DNA of 64,000 bases. It comes from PALSA-1006 sp041660815. Lineage in GTDB: Bacteria; Pseudomonadota; Gammaproteobacteria; Burkholderiales; Gallionellaceae. The translations under genes and the position numbers were made by a program. Every line of letters starts with the position of its first letter. The first letter of the stretch is position 1. The stretch covers positions 62,001 through 126,000 of the forward strand of contig JBAZVN010000002.1 in the NCBI GenBank assembly GCA_041660815.1, given 5' to 3'. The notes below the pieces were generated by a model. The model was not told where the DNA came from. It was given only the letters and a program-made list of their open reading frames with translations, and ran no database searches. Positions 10,104 through 19,188 of this stretch are shown here, piece by piece.

Positions 10104-11330
10104 ATGAATGTACCTTTATGTAGAGTTTCACAATCTCCATTAATAAAAGTCCTCGATTTTGGAAAACAACCATTAGGGAACGGATTTTTGCTTCCCCAGC
10201 AGTATCCTGCCGAATACTTTTATCATATGGAGATGGGGTTTTCAGAGGTCAGTATGATGCTACAGCTTATTAAGCAACCTGCTCCAGAACAAATGTTTCA
10301 TGAACATTATGCGTTCTACTCTAGTACTTCTCGTTTTATGGAGCAACATTTTGCCGAGTTTGCAGAGCAAGTTATGGCCTCGGGCTATATAGCAAAAGAA
10401 GATCCGTTTGTGGTGGAGCTTGGATGTAATGATGGCATCATGTTGAGGAATTTTGCCAAGTTGGGGGTTCGACATCTCGGAATTGAGCCTTCGAAAAATG
10501 TTGCTGATGTCGCAAATATAAATGGAGTTCGAACTATTTCCGAATTTTTCTCAGCCGAGGTGGCAGAGAAAATTGTAGAGAAGGAGGGGCAAGTAGATGC
10601 CTTTTTGGCAGCTAATGTAATGTGTCATATTCCTGATATTGTAGGCGTTGTAAAGGGGATTCGTACATTGCTTAAACCTAAAGGGGTAGTGATGTTTGAA
10701 GATCCCTATCTAGGGGATGTGATAGAGAAAATTTCATATGATCAAATCTACGATGAGCATGTATTTTTGTTTTCTGCGCATTCAATTAAATATTTGTTCG
10801 GATCGCAAGGAATGGAGTTGATTGATGTGCTGCCACAAAAAACTCACGGTGGTTCAATGCGTTATGTGCTGGCGCATGCAGGCGCTTATCCGGTTAACGA
10901 CTCAGTTAAGTTTCTGATGCAAAAGGAACAAGAATTGGGATTACATCGTATTTCTACTTTTGAAACCTTTAGTAAGAATGTGGAGAAGTCCAAAGAAGAT
11001 TTGCTAGGGTTGTTGCGGGATATTAAGTTACAAGGTAAGCGCGTTGCTGGTTACGGCGCCACATCCAAAAGTACCACAATTTTGAATTACTGTGGCATAG
11101 GCTCGGATCTAATTGAATACATTTCTGATACAACGCCGATCAAACAGGGGAAGTTCACGCCAGGAATGCATATACCGGTTGTGCCCTACGAAACTTTCAA
11201 GAATGACCCACCCGACTATGCGATTCTTTTTGCCTGGAACCATGCGGAAGAAATCATGGCCAAAGAAAAAGAATTCATGGCCGCAGGCGGCAAGTGGATT
11301 GTTCATGTACCTGAGGTGAAGGTGCTCTAA
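10104..11330 (+). CDS. SAM-dependent C-methyltransferase-like protein (NDP-sugar type), zinc cysteines lost
   Basis: 408 residues with the three-part layout of NDP-hexose C-methyltransferases. An N-terminal region contains the PLGNGFL motif. A central Rossmann fold has ELGCNDG at about residue 113. The C-terminal domain has YGATSKS and the KQGKFTPG segment. In relatives the N-terminus binds zinc through CxxC pairs; here only one Cys (in LCRVSQSP) remains and the other expected positions hold Ser, Gly or Val. It ends in TAATG, sharing one base with the aminotransferase start. Probable role: C-methylation of a keto-sugar nucleotide. The loss of zinc ligands could mean a changed substrate. Confidence 0.7.
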   Translation: MNVPLCRVSQSPLIKVLDFGKQPLGNGFLLPQQYPAEYFYHMEMGFSEVSMMLQLIKQPAPEQMFHEHYAFYSSTSRFMEQHFAEFAEQVMASGYIAKEDPFVVELGCNDGIMLRNFAKLGVRHLGIEPSKNVADVANINGVRTISEFFSAEVAEKIVEKEGQVDAFLAANVMCHIPDIVGVVKGIRTLLKPKGVVMFEDPYLGDVIEKISYDQIYDEHVFLFSAHSIKYLFGSQGMELIDVLPQKTHGGSMRYVLAHAGAYPVNDSVKFLMQKEQELGLHRISTFETFSKNVEKSKEDLLGLLRDIKLQGKRVAGYGATSKSTTILNYCGIGSDLIEYISDTTPIKQGKFTPGMHIPVVPYETFKNDPPDYAILFAWNHAEEIMAKEKEFMAAGGKWIVHVPEVKVL

Positions 11331-12445
11331 TGATTTTCTGTGCAAACCCGGCTGCTCAATTCCAAAGTTACCAGAGTGAAATTGAGGCGGCTGTGTTAAA
11401 AGTATTGCGCGGTAATCATTATATTTTAGGTGCTGAAGTTGAGGCATTGGAGAGTGAATTCGCCAATTATATTGGAGTCAGTTCGGCTATAGGGGTCGCA
11501 AATGGAACCGATGCACTTGAACTGGCAATTAGGGCACTTGATATTGGTCCGGGTGATGAGGTAGTAACAGTCTCGCATACGGCGGTAGCGACGGTGGCTG
11601 CGATTGAGGCGACTGGGGCTACGGCGGTCTTGGTGGATGTCGAGCCTGAATTTTTCACTCTTAACCCAGAACAGCTACAGGAAGTGCTGACGTCCAAAAC
11701 AAGGGCTGTAATAGCCGTTCATCTTTATGGGCAAGCTGCAGACCTTGATGCTATTAGCAAGTTTTGCTTAAAAAATAGCTTGTCACTGATCGAGGATGTT
11801 TCTCAAGCCCATGGTGCAAAATGGAAGGGTAAACGCCTTGGCAGCATCGGGCGTATCGCTTGCTTCAGTTGCTATCCTACCAAGAACCTAGGCGCGATTG
11901 GCGATGCCGGGCTGGTCACCACCAGCGATGAAAAGCTCGCCAAGAAAGTACGCATGCTGAGGGAGTACGGCTGGCAGGAGCGCTATGTCAGCGATCTGGT
12001 CGGGCGGAATTCGCGGCTCGATGAATTGCAGGCAGCAATCCTGAGAGTCAAGCTGCGCTATCTGGATGCGGACAATGGCAAGCGTCAGCAGCTTGCGGCA
12101 CATTACACAAAACTTTTGGCTGGGCAGTCAGTGCATCTCCCATCGGTCAGAGAGCATGCGGAACATGTTTTCCACCTTTATGTGCTGAGAACCAATAACC
12201 GTCACAGCCTAATGGAGCATCTGAAGGAGCATGGCATCCATGCGGGCATCCACTACCCTATGCCCGTGCATCTGCAGCCCGCTTACAAAGGGCGTATCCG
12301 CACCGCAACATCCATGAGGGTAACCGAATCCCTGTCTCAGGAAGTCTTGTCTTTGCCGATCTATCCAGAGCTTGAAATTCAACAACTCAATGAAGTAGTG
12401 CAGGCGCTCAAGCACTTTGCAGCCAAGGATGGCTTGCGTGGCTAA
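11330..12445 (+). CDS. DegT/DnrJ/EryC1/StrS-family sugar aminotransferase (FdtB/QdtB-like)
   Basis: 371 residues. The PLP-lysine segment is seen as YPTKNLGAIGD at about residue 184, and ANGTDALELA at about 61 is the phosphate-binding region. These enzymes transfer an amino group from glutamate to a keto-sugar nucleotide. The pairing with the FdtA-type isomerase at 15053 suggests a 3-amino-3,6-dideoxyhexose product. The start is translationally coupled (TAATG). GC content changes inside the gene: a row at 11401 is about 38% GC, a row at 11881 about 62%. The switch lies near 11800-11850, which suggests a recombinant gene. Confidence 0.8.
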   Translation: MIFCANPAAQFQSYQSEIEAAVLKVLRGNHYILGAEVEALESEFANYIGVSSAIGVANGTDALELAIRALDIGPGDEVVTVSHTAVATVAAIEATGATAVLVDVEPEFFTLNPEQLQEVLTSKTRAVIAVHLYGQAADLDAISKFCLKNSLSLIEDVSQAHGAKWKGKRLGSIGRIACFSCYPTKNLGAIGDAGLVTTSDEKLAKKVRMLREYGWQERYVSDLVGRNSRLDELQAAILRVKLRYLDADNGKRQQLAAHYTKLLAGQSVHLPSVREHAEHVFHLYVLRTNNRHSLMEHLKEHGIHAGIHYPMPVHLQPAYKGRIRTATSMRVTESLSQEVLSLPIYPELEIQQLNEVVQALKHFAAKDGLRG

Positions 12446-12556
12446 GCAATTAAAAGGGAGCGCCCCAGACTATAAATCATTTGAGATAGGCGACTTTCAG
12501 GAAGCTAAGCAACTTCTCTATTTGTCAAGCATCCTGTTAAAGAAGTGTGAGGGACA

Positions 12557-13084
12557 ATGAAAGTCAGCAAATGCCATTTGGAAGGAATTCTCCTAATTGA
12601 GCCCGCTATCTTTGCCGATGATAGAGGTTTTTTTCTAGAAAGCTTCGAGCGGAAAAGGTATCGGGAGTTGGGTATCGTCGAAGAATTTGTTCAGGACAAC
12701 CATTCTCGCTCAGCGAAAAATGTGCTGCGCGGGTTGCACTTTACAAAGAACAAACCGCAATCTCAAATCATGACTGTTATTCGCGGCAGAGTGTTTGATG
12801 TCATTGTTGATATTAGAAAAGACTCGTCGACCTTCGGAAAATGGTTTGGTACTGAACTCGGCGATGAAGGTCCCAGACAAATTTACATGGCCCACGGCTT
12901 TGCTCACGGTTTCTGCGTTCTCTCCGATTATGCCGACTTGCACTACAAAGTTAGTCAGCGTTATGACGCTAGCGATGAAGGTGGACTGATCTGGAACGAT
13001 AGTGATGTCAAGATTGCTTGGCCGATTAAAGACCCGATCATATCCGAACGCGACGCGCGGCATTGCGCCTTTCATGCTCTTTAA
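12557..13084 (+). CDS. dTDP-4-dehydrorhamnose 3,5-epimerase family protein (RmlC-like)
   Basis: 175 residues, a normal RmlC length. It shows RGFFLESF near the start, the catalytic-His segment LRGLHF at about residue 55, HGFAHGF at about 115, and the C-terminal WNDSDVKIAWP. The family epimerises C3 and C5 of dTDP-4-keto-6-deoxyglucose. A good GAGGG ribosome site lies five bases before ATG 12557. No rmlA, rmlB or rmlD is in the window, so the precursor must come from elsewhere. The product could be a different 4-keto sugar than rhamnose. Confidence 0.8.
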   Translation: MKVSKCHLEGILLIEPAIFADDRGFFLESFERKRYRELGIVEEFVQDNHSRSAKNVLRGLHFTKNKPQSQIMTVIRGRVFDVIVDIRKDSSTFGKWFGTELGDEGPRQIYMAHGFAHGFCVLSDYADLHYKVSQRYDASDEGGLIWNDSDVKIAWPIKDPIISERDARHCAFHAL

Positions 13085-13108
13085 ATTATCTAACCACATA
13101 GGGTAAAT

Positions 13109-13882
13109 ATGAACAACCAAGCGAAAGACACGATTTTGAAATTTTGGAATGAACGAGCGTCTCTGGGCGATCTTGCCGGTACGAATGATTTTGTGCTGAC
13201 CGGAATTGAGCAATCGTTCCTCCTCAATGCTATTCAGCGCGGTTCGCATGTGCTCGATATTGGCTGCGGTAATGGTAGCAGCCTGTTGAAATTGATCGGA
13301 CAAAAGGGCTGTACTGGGGTTGGGGTTGATTTTTCGGATGAGATGGTAAAGCTGGCAAAGCAAGCGTCCCAGTCACAGGGTTTAGGAGAACGTGTTGAAT
13401 GGTATCAGCGTGGCGCTCCGCCGGTTCCGAATGAGTGGGGGCAATTCGATGTTGCATATTCGCAGCGGTGCCTGATTAACCTTGCGAATGTAGAGCAGCA
13501 AAAAGAGGCCGTGTTGTCAGTACAAGATACGTTGAAGAGCGACGGCATTTACATTATGTTGGAGTGTTTTGTAGAGGGGGCCGAGGAGACAAATTTGCTG
13601 CGGCGCAGGTTGGGGCTTCAGGCAATGGATGCGCCGTGGCATAACCTGTTCTTCCATTTGCATGAGGTGAAAAGTTGGTCCATGCCTTCGTTCTATGTAG
13701 AGAAAGTAGTTCACGTCAGCAGCACTTATCATTTGCTTAGTCGAGTGGTTAACGCAAAGCTCGCGGCAGATTCAGGCGAGGCATTGCGGTATGACGCAGC
13801 TATCAATCTGCTTGCTGCGCAGCTGCCACAGGAAATAGGCGAATTTGGCCCAGTAAAAGCATGCATATGGCGCAAGGCTTGA
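13109..13882 (+). CDS. Class I SAM-dependent methyltransferase
   Basis: 257 residues. The SAM-binding motif LDIGCGNGSSLL is at about residue 49, followed by GVDFSDEMV and an acidic residue for ribose binding. The middle shows SQRCLINL. The size fits small-molecule N- or O-methyltransferases. It sits between the epimerase and the second aminotransferase, so N-methylation of an amino sugar is a reasonable inference. The substrate is not shown. GC is higher than in the genes on either side of the 11.8-15 kb block. Confidence 0.7.
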   Translation: MNNQAKDTILKFWNERASLGDLAGTNDFVLTGIEQSFLLNAIQRGSHVLDIGCGNGSSLLKLIGQKGCTGVGVDFSDEMVKLAKQASQSQGLGERVEWYQRGAPPVPNEWGQFDVAYSQRCLINLANVEQQKEAVLSVQDTLKSDGIYIMLECFVEGAEETNLLRRRLGLQAMDAPWHNLFFHLHEVKSWSMPSFYVEKVVHVSSTYHLLSRVVNAKLAADSGEALRYDAAINLLAAQLPQEIGEFGPVKACIWRKA

Positions 13883-13913
13883 CCTTGCGATTTTATTTGG
13901 ATGGGGTTTGATA

Positions 13914-15029
13914 ATGTCTGAGATATATATGGCGGGACCGTCAATGACCGAACTCGAGGAGCGTACCGTCCTCGATGCGGTCAGAAACGGCTGGTATGGC
14001 AAACAGGCGTACTATTACGTGGAGACTTTCGAGACGGAGTTTGCGAAGTACCATGACCGTAAGCATGCATTGATGACGCCTAACTGCACGACGGCTCTAC
14101 ATTTGTTGCTGGCCGGGCTGGGCATCGGCGAAGGCGACGAAGTGATCGTTCCCGATTGCACTTGGGTTGGTTCCACGGCCTGTGTTACCTATCAGCGCGC
14201 TACAACCGTATTTGCGGATATTGATCCTATTCACTGGTGTTTGACCCCGGAGACAATCGCGCGGGCCATCACGCCGCGTACCAAAGCGGTGATCGTGGTT
14301 GATTTGTTCGGAAACATGCCTGACTGGGACGGCATCAAAGCGCTTTGTGAGCAGCGCGGCATTCTTATGATCGAAGATGCCGCCGAGGCTTTGGGGTCAG
14401 TCTACAAAGGAACGCGCGCGGGGAAATTCGGTGTTGGTTCCACCTTCAGTTTTCACCGCACCAAGACCATCGCCACCGGTGAGGGAGGGATGTTGCTGCT
14501 GGACGATCAGAACCTTTATCAGAGATGCAAATTTTTGCGCGATCATGGGCGGGCACCGGGCACTTATTACAATACCGAGATCACTTTTAAATACATGCCG
14601 TTCAATGTACAGGCGGCGTTAGGCTATGCGCAGTTTCAACGCATAGACGAATTGGTCGGCAAGAAGCGCTGGATATGGCAAGGTTTCCGAGATCGGTTGT
14701 CTGACATCCCTGATGTCCTGTTAAATCCGGAGCCCGAATATGTGACGAACGGCGTTTGGGCGACCGCTCTGGTTTTTGGGAAATCGCATGGAATAACACG
14801 AGATATTGCTTTGGTCGAGCTTCCAAAATTGGGGCTACCGGCACGTCCCTTCTTTTATCCGTTGAGCTCGCTTCCTGCTTATCCCGGTAAAGAAAACGAG
14901 GGAAGAGCAAACAATCCTGTGGCGTATGATACTTCAGAGCACGGCATTAACTTGCCATGCGCACTAAATTTAATCGAGAAAGACTTAGATAGAGTATCGG
15001 AGGGCATTCATATACTTCTTGGTGTATGA
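13914..15029 (+). CDS. DegT/DnrJ/EryC1-family aminotransferase (perosamine synthetase-like)
   Basis: 371 residues from ATG 13914; an in-frame TTG six bases upstream is less likely. It shows NCTTALHLLL, the WVGST segment, EDAAEALGS, and the PLP-lysine motif FHRTKTIATGEGGM at about residue 181. The TKT-TGEGGM form is typical of perosamine-synthetase-like 4-aminotransferases that act on 4-keto-6-deoxy sugar nucleotides. This is the second aminotransferase of the cluster, so the glycan may contain both 3-amino and 4-amino sugars. Specificity is inferred from motif resemblance only. Confidence 0.75.
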   Translation: MSEIYMAGPSMTELEERTVLDAVRNGWYGKQAYYYVETFETEFAKYHDRKHALMTPNCTTALHLLLAGLGIGEGDEVIVPDCTWVGSTACVTYQRATTVFADIDPIHWCLTPETIARAITPRTKAVIVVDLFGNMPDWDGIKALCEQRGILMIEDAAEALGSVYKGTRAGKFGVGSTFSFHRTKTIATGEGGMLLLDDQNLYQRCKFLRDHGRAPGTYYNTEITFKYMPFNVQAALGYAQFQRIDELVGKKRWIWQGFRDRLSDIPDVLLNPEPEYVTNGVWATALVFGKSHGITRDIALVELPKLGLPARPFFYPLSSLPAYPGKENEGRANNPVAYDTSEHGINLPCALNLIEKDLDRVSEGIHILLGV

Positions 15030-15052
15030 ATGCGTTGCTGAGGAACTACGAT

Positions 15053-15451
15053 ATGACGCAAGTTAACGTGATTTGTTTTCCAAGATTTATTGATCTAAAT
15101 GGGGATCTTTGCGTTTATGAGTGCGGCAAAGAAATCCCCTTTGATGTTCGCCGTATTTTTACTGTTTCAGCTATTGGAGGGGATATTCGTGGAGATCATG
15201 CCCACAAAAGGTGTTCACAGTTATTGGTTTGTGTGTCTGGACAGATTCGAGTGCTTTGTGATAACGGCCTTGAAGTTTCTCATTACATACTTGATAGCAT
15301 GAACCGTGGGTTGATAATTCCACCGGGTATTTGGGCTAGACAAGAATACATTACAGATGGTGCAGTATTGATGGTTTTATGTGACCGCGGATATGAGGAA
15401 GATGATTACATCCGTGAGTATGAAGAATTTAAAAAATATTTTGAAAAATGA
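15053..15451 (+). CDS. FdtA/QdtA-type 3,4-ketoisomerase (cupin, WxcM-like)
   Basis: 132 residues from ATG 15053, which has a GAGGA ribosome site nine bases upstream. An alternative ATG at 15026 would overlap the previous stop (ATGA). The cupin motif RGDHAHKRCSQLL at about residue 45 matches the FdtA signature (RG-HAH--Q). The family isomerises dTDP-4-keto-6-deoxyglucose to the 3-keto sugar, which an FdtB/QdtB aminotransferase then aminates. The aminotransferase at 11330 would be the partner. No N-acetyltransferase of the FdtC type is present. Confidence 0.8.
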   Translation: MTQVNVICFPRFIDLNGDLCVYECGKEIPFDVRRIFTVSAIGGDIRGDHAHKRCSQLLVCVSGQIRVLCDNGLEVSHYILDSMNRGLIIPPGIWARQEYITDGAVLMVLCDRGYEEDDYIREYEEFKKYFEK

Positions 15452-15460
15452 GGATCTGTT

Positions 15461-16234
15461 ATGACTGACGAATCAATTGATGCACATCAAGCTAAGATCA
15501 TCCTAACCAAAGAAGAATTTTTACAATCTAACGAGCAAGCCGCGCGTGAGATGAGTTTGGACAAGTCACTCCAAAAGAAGGCTCTCGATGTACTCATCGA
15601 AGCAGATAGGCACCGTTGGATTCACCAAAATTCTTGGATGGGAGAGCCACTGCTCAATCTTCCTCAAGACATGTTTGCAATACAAGATATTATTTGGCGC
15701 ACGCGCCCAGAATATGTCATTGAGGTTGGTGTGGCTTGGGGAGGCGGTATGTTATTTGAGGCAATGCTTTTGGAAGCTCTAGGAGGTAAAAAAGTTATTG
15801 GGATTGACATTTTTATTCCCCCTGATTTGCGCGAACGATTGTCGAGTCACGGTAAACTTTCAGAACGAATCGTTCTGCTTGAAGGAAGTAGCACTTCGGA
15901 GGAAACTTTAGCCAAAGTAAAAACTTTGATCAATGGTTCTCGTAATGTTATGGTTATTCTTGATTCCTACCACACTCACGCACATGTGCTCAAAGAGCTG
16001 CGCAGTTTCGCACCGTTGGTTGGAAAAGGACAATACTTAATTTGTGGCGATACGGTGGTAGAGCGTATACCTGAGCAACTGCATCGCACTCGTCCATGGG
16101 GGCCCGGTAATAATCCAGCAACAGCGGTAATAGAATTCTTGTCCGAAAATGATCGATTTGTAGTAGACGAGAAGATTGACCAAAAACTTTTAATCTCTTG
16201 TCATCCCGGTGGATATTTAAAGGCGATAAAATGA
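15461..16234 (+). CDS. CmcI-family protein (cephalosporin-hydroxylase / rhamnosyl O-methyltransferase family)
   Basis: 257 residues. It shows EVGVAWGGG at about residue 88, GIDIFIPP, LLEGSST, VILDSYHTHAHV at about 165, the metal-binding-like CGDTVVE segment, and RPWGPGNNP near the end. This order matches the CmcI family (class I Rossmann fold). Some members are now known as sugar O-methyltransferases. It lies nine bases after the ketoisomerase. In this context a sugar O-methyltransferase role fits better than antibiotic hydroxylation, which is inference. Confidence 0.7.
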   Translation: MTDESIDAHQAKIILTKEEFLQSNEQAAREMSLDKSLQKKALDVLIEADRHRWIHQNSWMGEPLLNLPQDMFAIQDIIWRTRPEYVIEVGVAWGGGMLFEAMLLEALGGKKVIGIDIFIPPDLRERLSSHGKLSERIVLLEGSSTSEETLAKVKTLINGSRNVMVILDSYHTHAHVLKELRSFAPLVGKGQYLICGDTVVERIPEQLHRTRPWGPGNNPATAVIEFLSENDRFVVDEKIDQKLLISCHPGGYLKAIK

Positions 16235-16265
16235 CTGTTACGTCGATTATTTTTTGGAGAGGAAC

Positions 16266-17207
16266 ATGAAAATTCTTGTAACAGGTGCACTAGGGCATAT
16301 TGGTTCGCGCTTAATTAGGGATCTTCCTACCTTTTTTCCTGAATGTGAGATTGTAATGGTAGATAACATGATGACGCAACGTTACTGCTCATTGTTTAAT
16401 CTTCCTACAGATGGAAATTATCGATTCATTGAGGCAGACATTACTAAAGTTGATTTGGCGCCATTGTTAGAGGGCATGGATGTTGTTGTTCACCTTGCTG
16501 CTATAACAGATGCTGCCGGAAGCTTTGGGCGAGCTGAAGAAGTTGAGCGAAATAATTTTAATGCAACCAAGCGACTAGCAGAGGCTTGTGCCGAAAATAG
16601 GATACGGTTAGTAACTCTTTCTTCAACTAGTGTTTACGGCAGTCAAGCTGAGTTGGTTGATGAAGATTGCACCGAAAATGAGTTGCAACCACAAAGCCCC
16701 TATGCAGTAACCAAGCTGAAAGAAGAGCGTTTGGTTCAGAAACTTGTTCAGGAACAAGGATTGCAAGCGGGTATTTTTCGATTTGGAACCATATTTGGCA
16801 CCTCACCTGGCATGCGCTTTCATACTGCAGTAAATAAATTTTGTTGGCAAGCGGTAATGGGACAACCAATTACCGTGTGGCGGACTGCTTACGACCAAAA
16901 GCGCCCTTACCTTGATTTAGCTGATGCTTGCAAAGCGATAGCTCATATTATCCGCAATGAGTTATTTGATGGGCGTGTTTACAATGTGCTGACACTAAAC
17001 GCCACTGTTCGAGATATTCTTGAAAACATACGTGTCTATGTGCCTCAATTAGATATTCAGTTTGTGGATAGTAAGATTATGAATCAATTGAGTTATGAGG
17101 TTGTTGATGAACGCATTCGCAACACAGGATTTCTCCCTACAGGCGATTTGGCTAAATCGTTGGCACAAGAATTAAGGATGATTTCTCCGCACCCTCTGCA
17201 TTGTTAA
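16266..17207 (+). CDS. NAD-dependent epimerase/dehydratase (extended SDR)
   Basis: 313 residues from ATG 16266, chosen because GGAGAGG lies four bases upstream of it. The Rossmann loop GALGHIGS is at about residue 7, the active-site serine in LSSTSVYG at about 120, and the SPYAVTK tyrosine-lysine pair at about 143. The family oxidises, epimerises or reduces sugar nucleotides at C4. It is unlikely to be RmlB or GalE itself because the N-terminal sequence is short and divergent. A likely role is a late step in making the cluster's sugar donor. Confidence 0.75.
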   Translation: MKILVTGALGHIGSRLIRDLPTFFPECEIVMVDNMMTQRYCSLFNLPTDGNYRFIEADITKVDLAPLLEGMDVVVHLAAITDAAGSFGRAEEVERNNFNATKRLAEACAENRIRLVTLSSTSVYGSQAELVDEDCTENELQPQSPYAVTKLKEERLVQKLVQEQGLQAGIFRFGTIFGTSPGMRFHTAVNKFCWQAVMGQPITVWRTAYDQKRPYLDLADACKAIAHIIRNELFDGRVYNVLTLNATVRDILENIRVYVPQLDIQFVDSKIMNQLSYEVVDERIRNTGFLPTGDLAKSLAQELRMISPHPLHC

Positions 17208-17371
17208 CTTGGTGGCCTGTCGGACTAAATAGTTGCAGATAAAGTGATTTGCTAACAAGCTACATAGGGCTCAATTGGCTATTAGCATACGACTCTACAC
17301 TAGACGCCTGAATAATGTGGGATTGCAAATGCTATTTCAAATAGAACAAAATTTTGAGGAAAGAAAGCTAA

Positions 17372-18244
17372 ATGTGTGTTTATGTCTTTATTCCAACATA
17401 TAACGATGGAGCTTATATAAGGCAATCGATTGATTCGTTAAAAAATCAAACTTATTCTGATTTTGTCTGCGTGATCAATGATGATGTTTCTCAAGATAGT
17501 ACTCGTCAAGCAGTGGCTTCTGCAATTATTGGTGATAGTAGATTCGTCCTAATATGCCAGGAAAAAAATGGAGGGGGATTGAAGAATGAGTCTACGCTAA
17601 TTCGTTTAGGCAAACAGCAGTACAGACGTAAATATATGTTCTACTTTTCCGGTCATGATGTGGTATCGCCAACCTATCTCGAAGACTCAGTAACTTTTTT
17701 GGAGACGCATCCTGACTATGTGATGGCAAGTAGCTCAATGCATTCTTTTGTGGATAATGTAGAAAACTCTGTAACAATGCCAGAGGCAGAGTATGCGTTT
17801 TTTTTGACCCGTGGTTTAAATGCGTTTATTAATAGTGCGGCACAGTTGGTAAACTGTACGGTCATTAATTCTGTATGGAGGTCTGACTGTTTTTATGAGA
17901 AAGATGTATTTCCAATAGAGGAGATAATGAAGGGGAATGATCATCTCATGATTAGTTGGATGGCATCTTATGGGTATATAAGTATCTCAAGAAACAGTAC
18001 CTATTTTCGTAGGTTATTCTTATCGGATCGTGATCATCGACCTGCCGCGCATGTACGTTTGATTGGAGCTGGAAGCGAAGCAGACAAATTTTCTCAAGAT
18101 GAACTATACCGAGCCTTGATTCGTAACTATACGCGAATATTCAGGGCTCGCTTCTCAGATCAAATGAAGGCGGACGAGATGCAACATTTTGAAAATTATC
18201 TGTTTCAAATTTTGTATCGACGCTTTCCATATAACGTTGCTTGA
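17372..18244 (+). CDS. GT2-family glycosyltransferase
   Basis: 290 residues. The N-terminus is a classic GT-A start (VFIPTYNDGAYIRQSIDSL), then a NDDVSQDST segment for nucleotide binding and FYFSGHDVVSP for the acceptor region. The family adds one sugar from an NDP donor in the cytoplasm. A GAGGAAAG ribosome site lies about 11 bases before the start. A 164-bp AT-rich gap precedes it, in which I see no clear promoter. Donor and acceptor are unknown; extending the glycan on the repeat protein is a guess. Confidence 0.75.
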   Translation: MCVYVFIPTYNDGAYIRQSIDSLKNQTYSDFVCVINDDVSQDSTRQAVASAIIGDSRFVLICQEKNGGGLKNESTLIRLGKQQYRRKYMFYFSGHDVVSPTYLEDSVTFLETHPDYVMASSSMHSFVDNVENSVTMPEAEYAFFLTRGLNAFINSAAQLVNCTVINSVWRSDCFYEKDVFPIEEIMKGNDHLMISWMASYGYISISRNSTYFRRLFLSDRDHRPAAHVRLIGAGSEADKFSQDELYRALIRNYTRIFRARFSDQMKADEMQHFENYLFQILYRRFPYNVA

Positions 18245-18345
18245 GTAAATGTTGTCACTATCTTAACATGAGCGAAAGTCGGAAATTTCTAGTAAACAAA
18301 CGACAAAGATAGTTACTATTGAAATAGCAAAATAAAATTAAATCA

Positions 18346-19188
18346 ATGCATAAATTAATTCAAATTATTTGTGGGGCCGGAGGGGCGGAAACAATTGAAG
18401 AGTGTGCTCGCGTTCCTGAATCGCTTGGCGCGACAATTATTGTGATCTATGCACTTTGGCCGCAATATGACTATCCGAACGGAGATCCGAATTTCGCTAA
18501 AACATCGGATCTGGTGGATCATAATTTTAAACTTGATGATGTGGAGTCAATAGCAAAGAAAAAAGGATGGCATTACGTGCGAATGGATAAATTTGCATTT
18601 AATGGCGAACAGTATAATTTTGCTCTTGATTACATAAAAAATAATGGGTTGGAGTGTGAGCATATTTGGTTTGTTGATTCTGATGAATGTATTGATCCCG
18701 TATATTCTCAGGCGATTTGCGACCAAGTTGTGGAAGCAAAAAGAATGGGGCTGGAGCAAATAAGATTTGCAAAGAGAATAGAGGTTCTGCCGGGTTGGCG
18801 ACAAATTGAGTTAAATAATATTTTGTCTGGAAATTACGGCATATTGTGGGGAGAGGCATTAAAGGTTAGGAGAGAAACCTTTTTTGATGGAAATTTTCAT
18901 TTCAAATCAAATGTGAACTTTGCTCAAACAAGTATTCCGCTTATTCACTTGCATCATTTTCGCTTGAATGCGGCGAATAGGATTGTAAATGGGAAATGGT
19001 GTGGAGGTGGTTTAGAAGTCGATATTACGTCAGCATCTGTTCTTTATGATTCACCCTATATACAATTGTTGAAGGAAAAATTTACACATTTTTATGCCCA
19101 AAGGAGTGCTGATTCATATCTGGGGCCTTCAATATTTATGGGTGTCAAAGTTGTCGGTTCAACGAATAACCAAGGGGAGCACGATTGA
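18346..19188 (+). CDS. GT2-like glycosyltransferase, unusual variant
   Basis: 280 residues. The fold is suggested by a short N-terminal strand (IQIICGAGGAETIEEC), a WFVDSDECID segment at about residue 106 that supplies a DxD-like metal site, and the downstream HLHHFRLNA segment. The start lacks the usual V-x-P-x-Y-N-x motif, so this is a divergent member. It overlaps the next gene by four bases. It may add a sugar to the same glycan as its neighbours. Function beyond glycosyl transfer cannot be read from the sequence. Confidence 0.6.
   Translation: MHKLIQIICGAGGAETIEECARVPESLGATIIVIYALWPQYDYPNGDPNFAKTSDLVDHNFKLDDVESIAKKKGWHYVRMDKFAFNGEQYNFALDYIKNNGLECEHIWFVDSDECIDPVYSQAICDQVVEAKRMGLEQIRFAKRIEVLPGWRQIELNNILSGNYGILWGEALKVRRETFFDGNFHFKSNVNFAQTSIPLIHLHHFRLNAANRIVNGKWCGGGLEVDITSASVLYDSPYIQLLKEKFTHFYAQRSADSYLGPSIFMGVKVVGSTNNQGEHD

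Noticed and set aside
12710..13363. A 217-codon antisense frame across the epimerase and methyltransferase genes
   Set aside because: It covers two clear genes on the other strand and shows no family motif.
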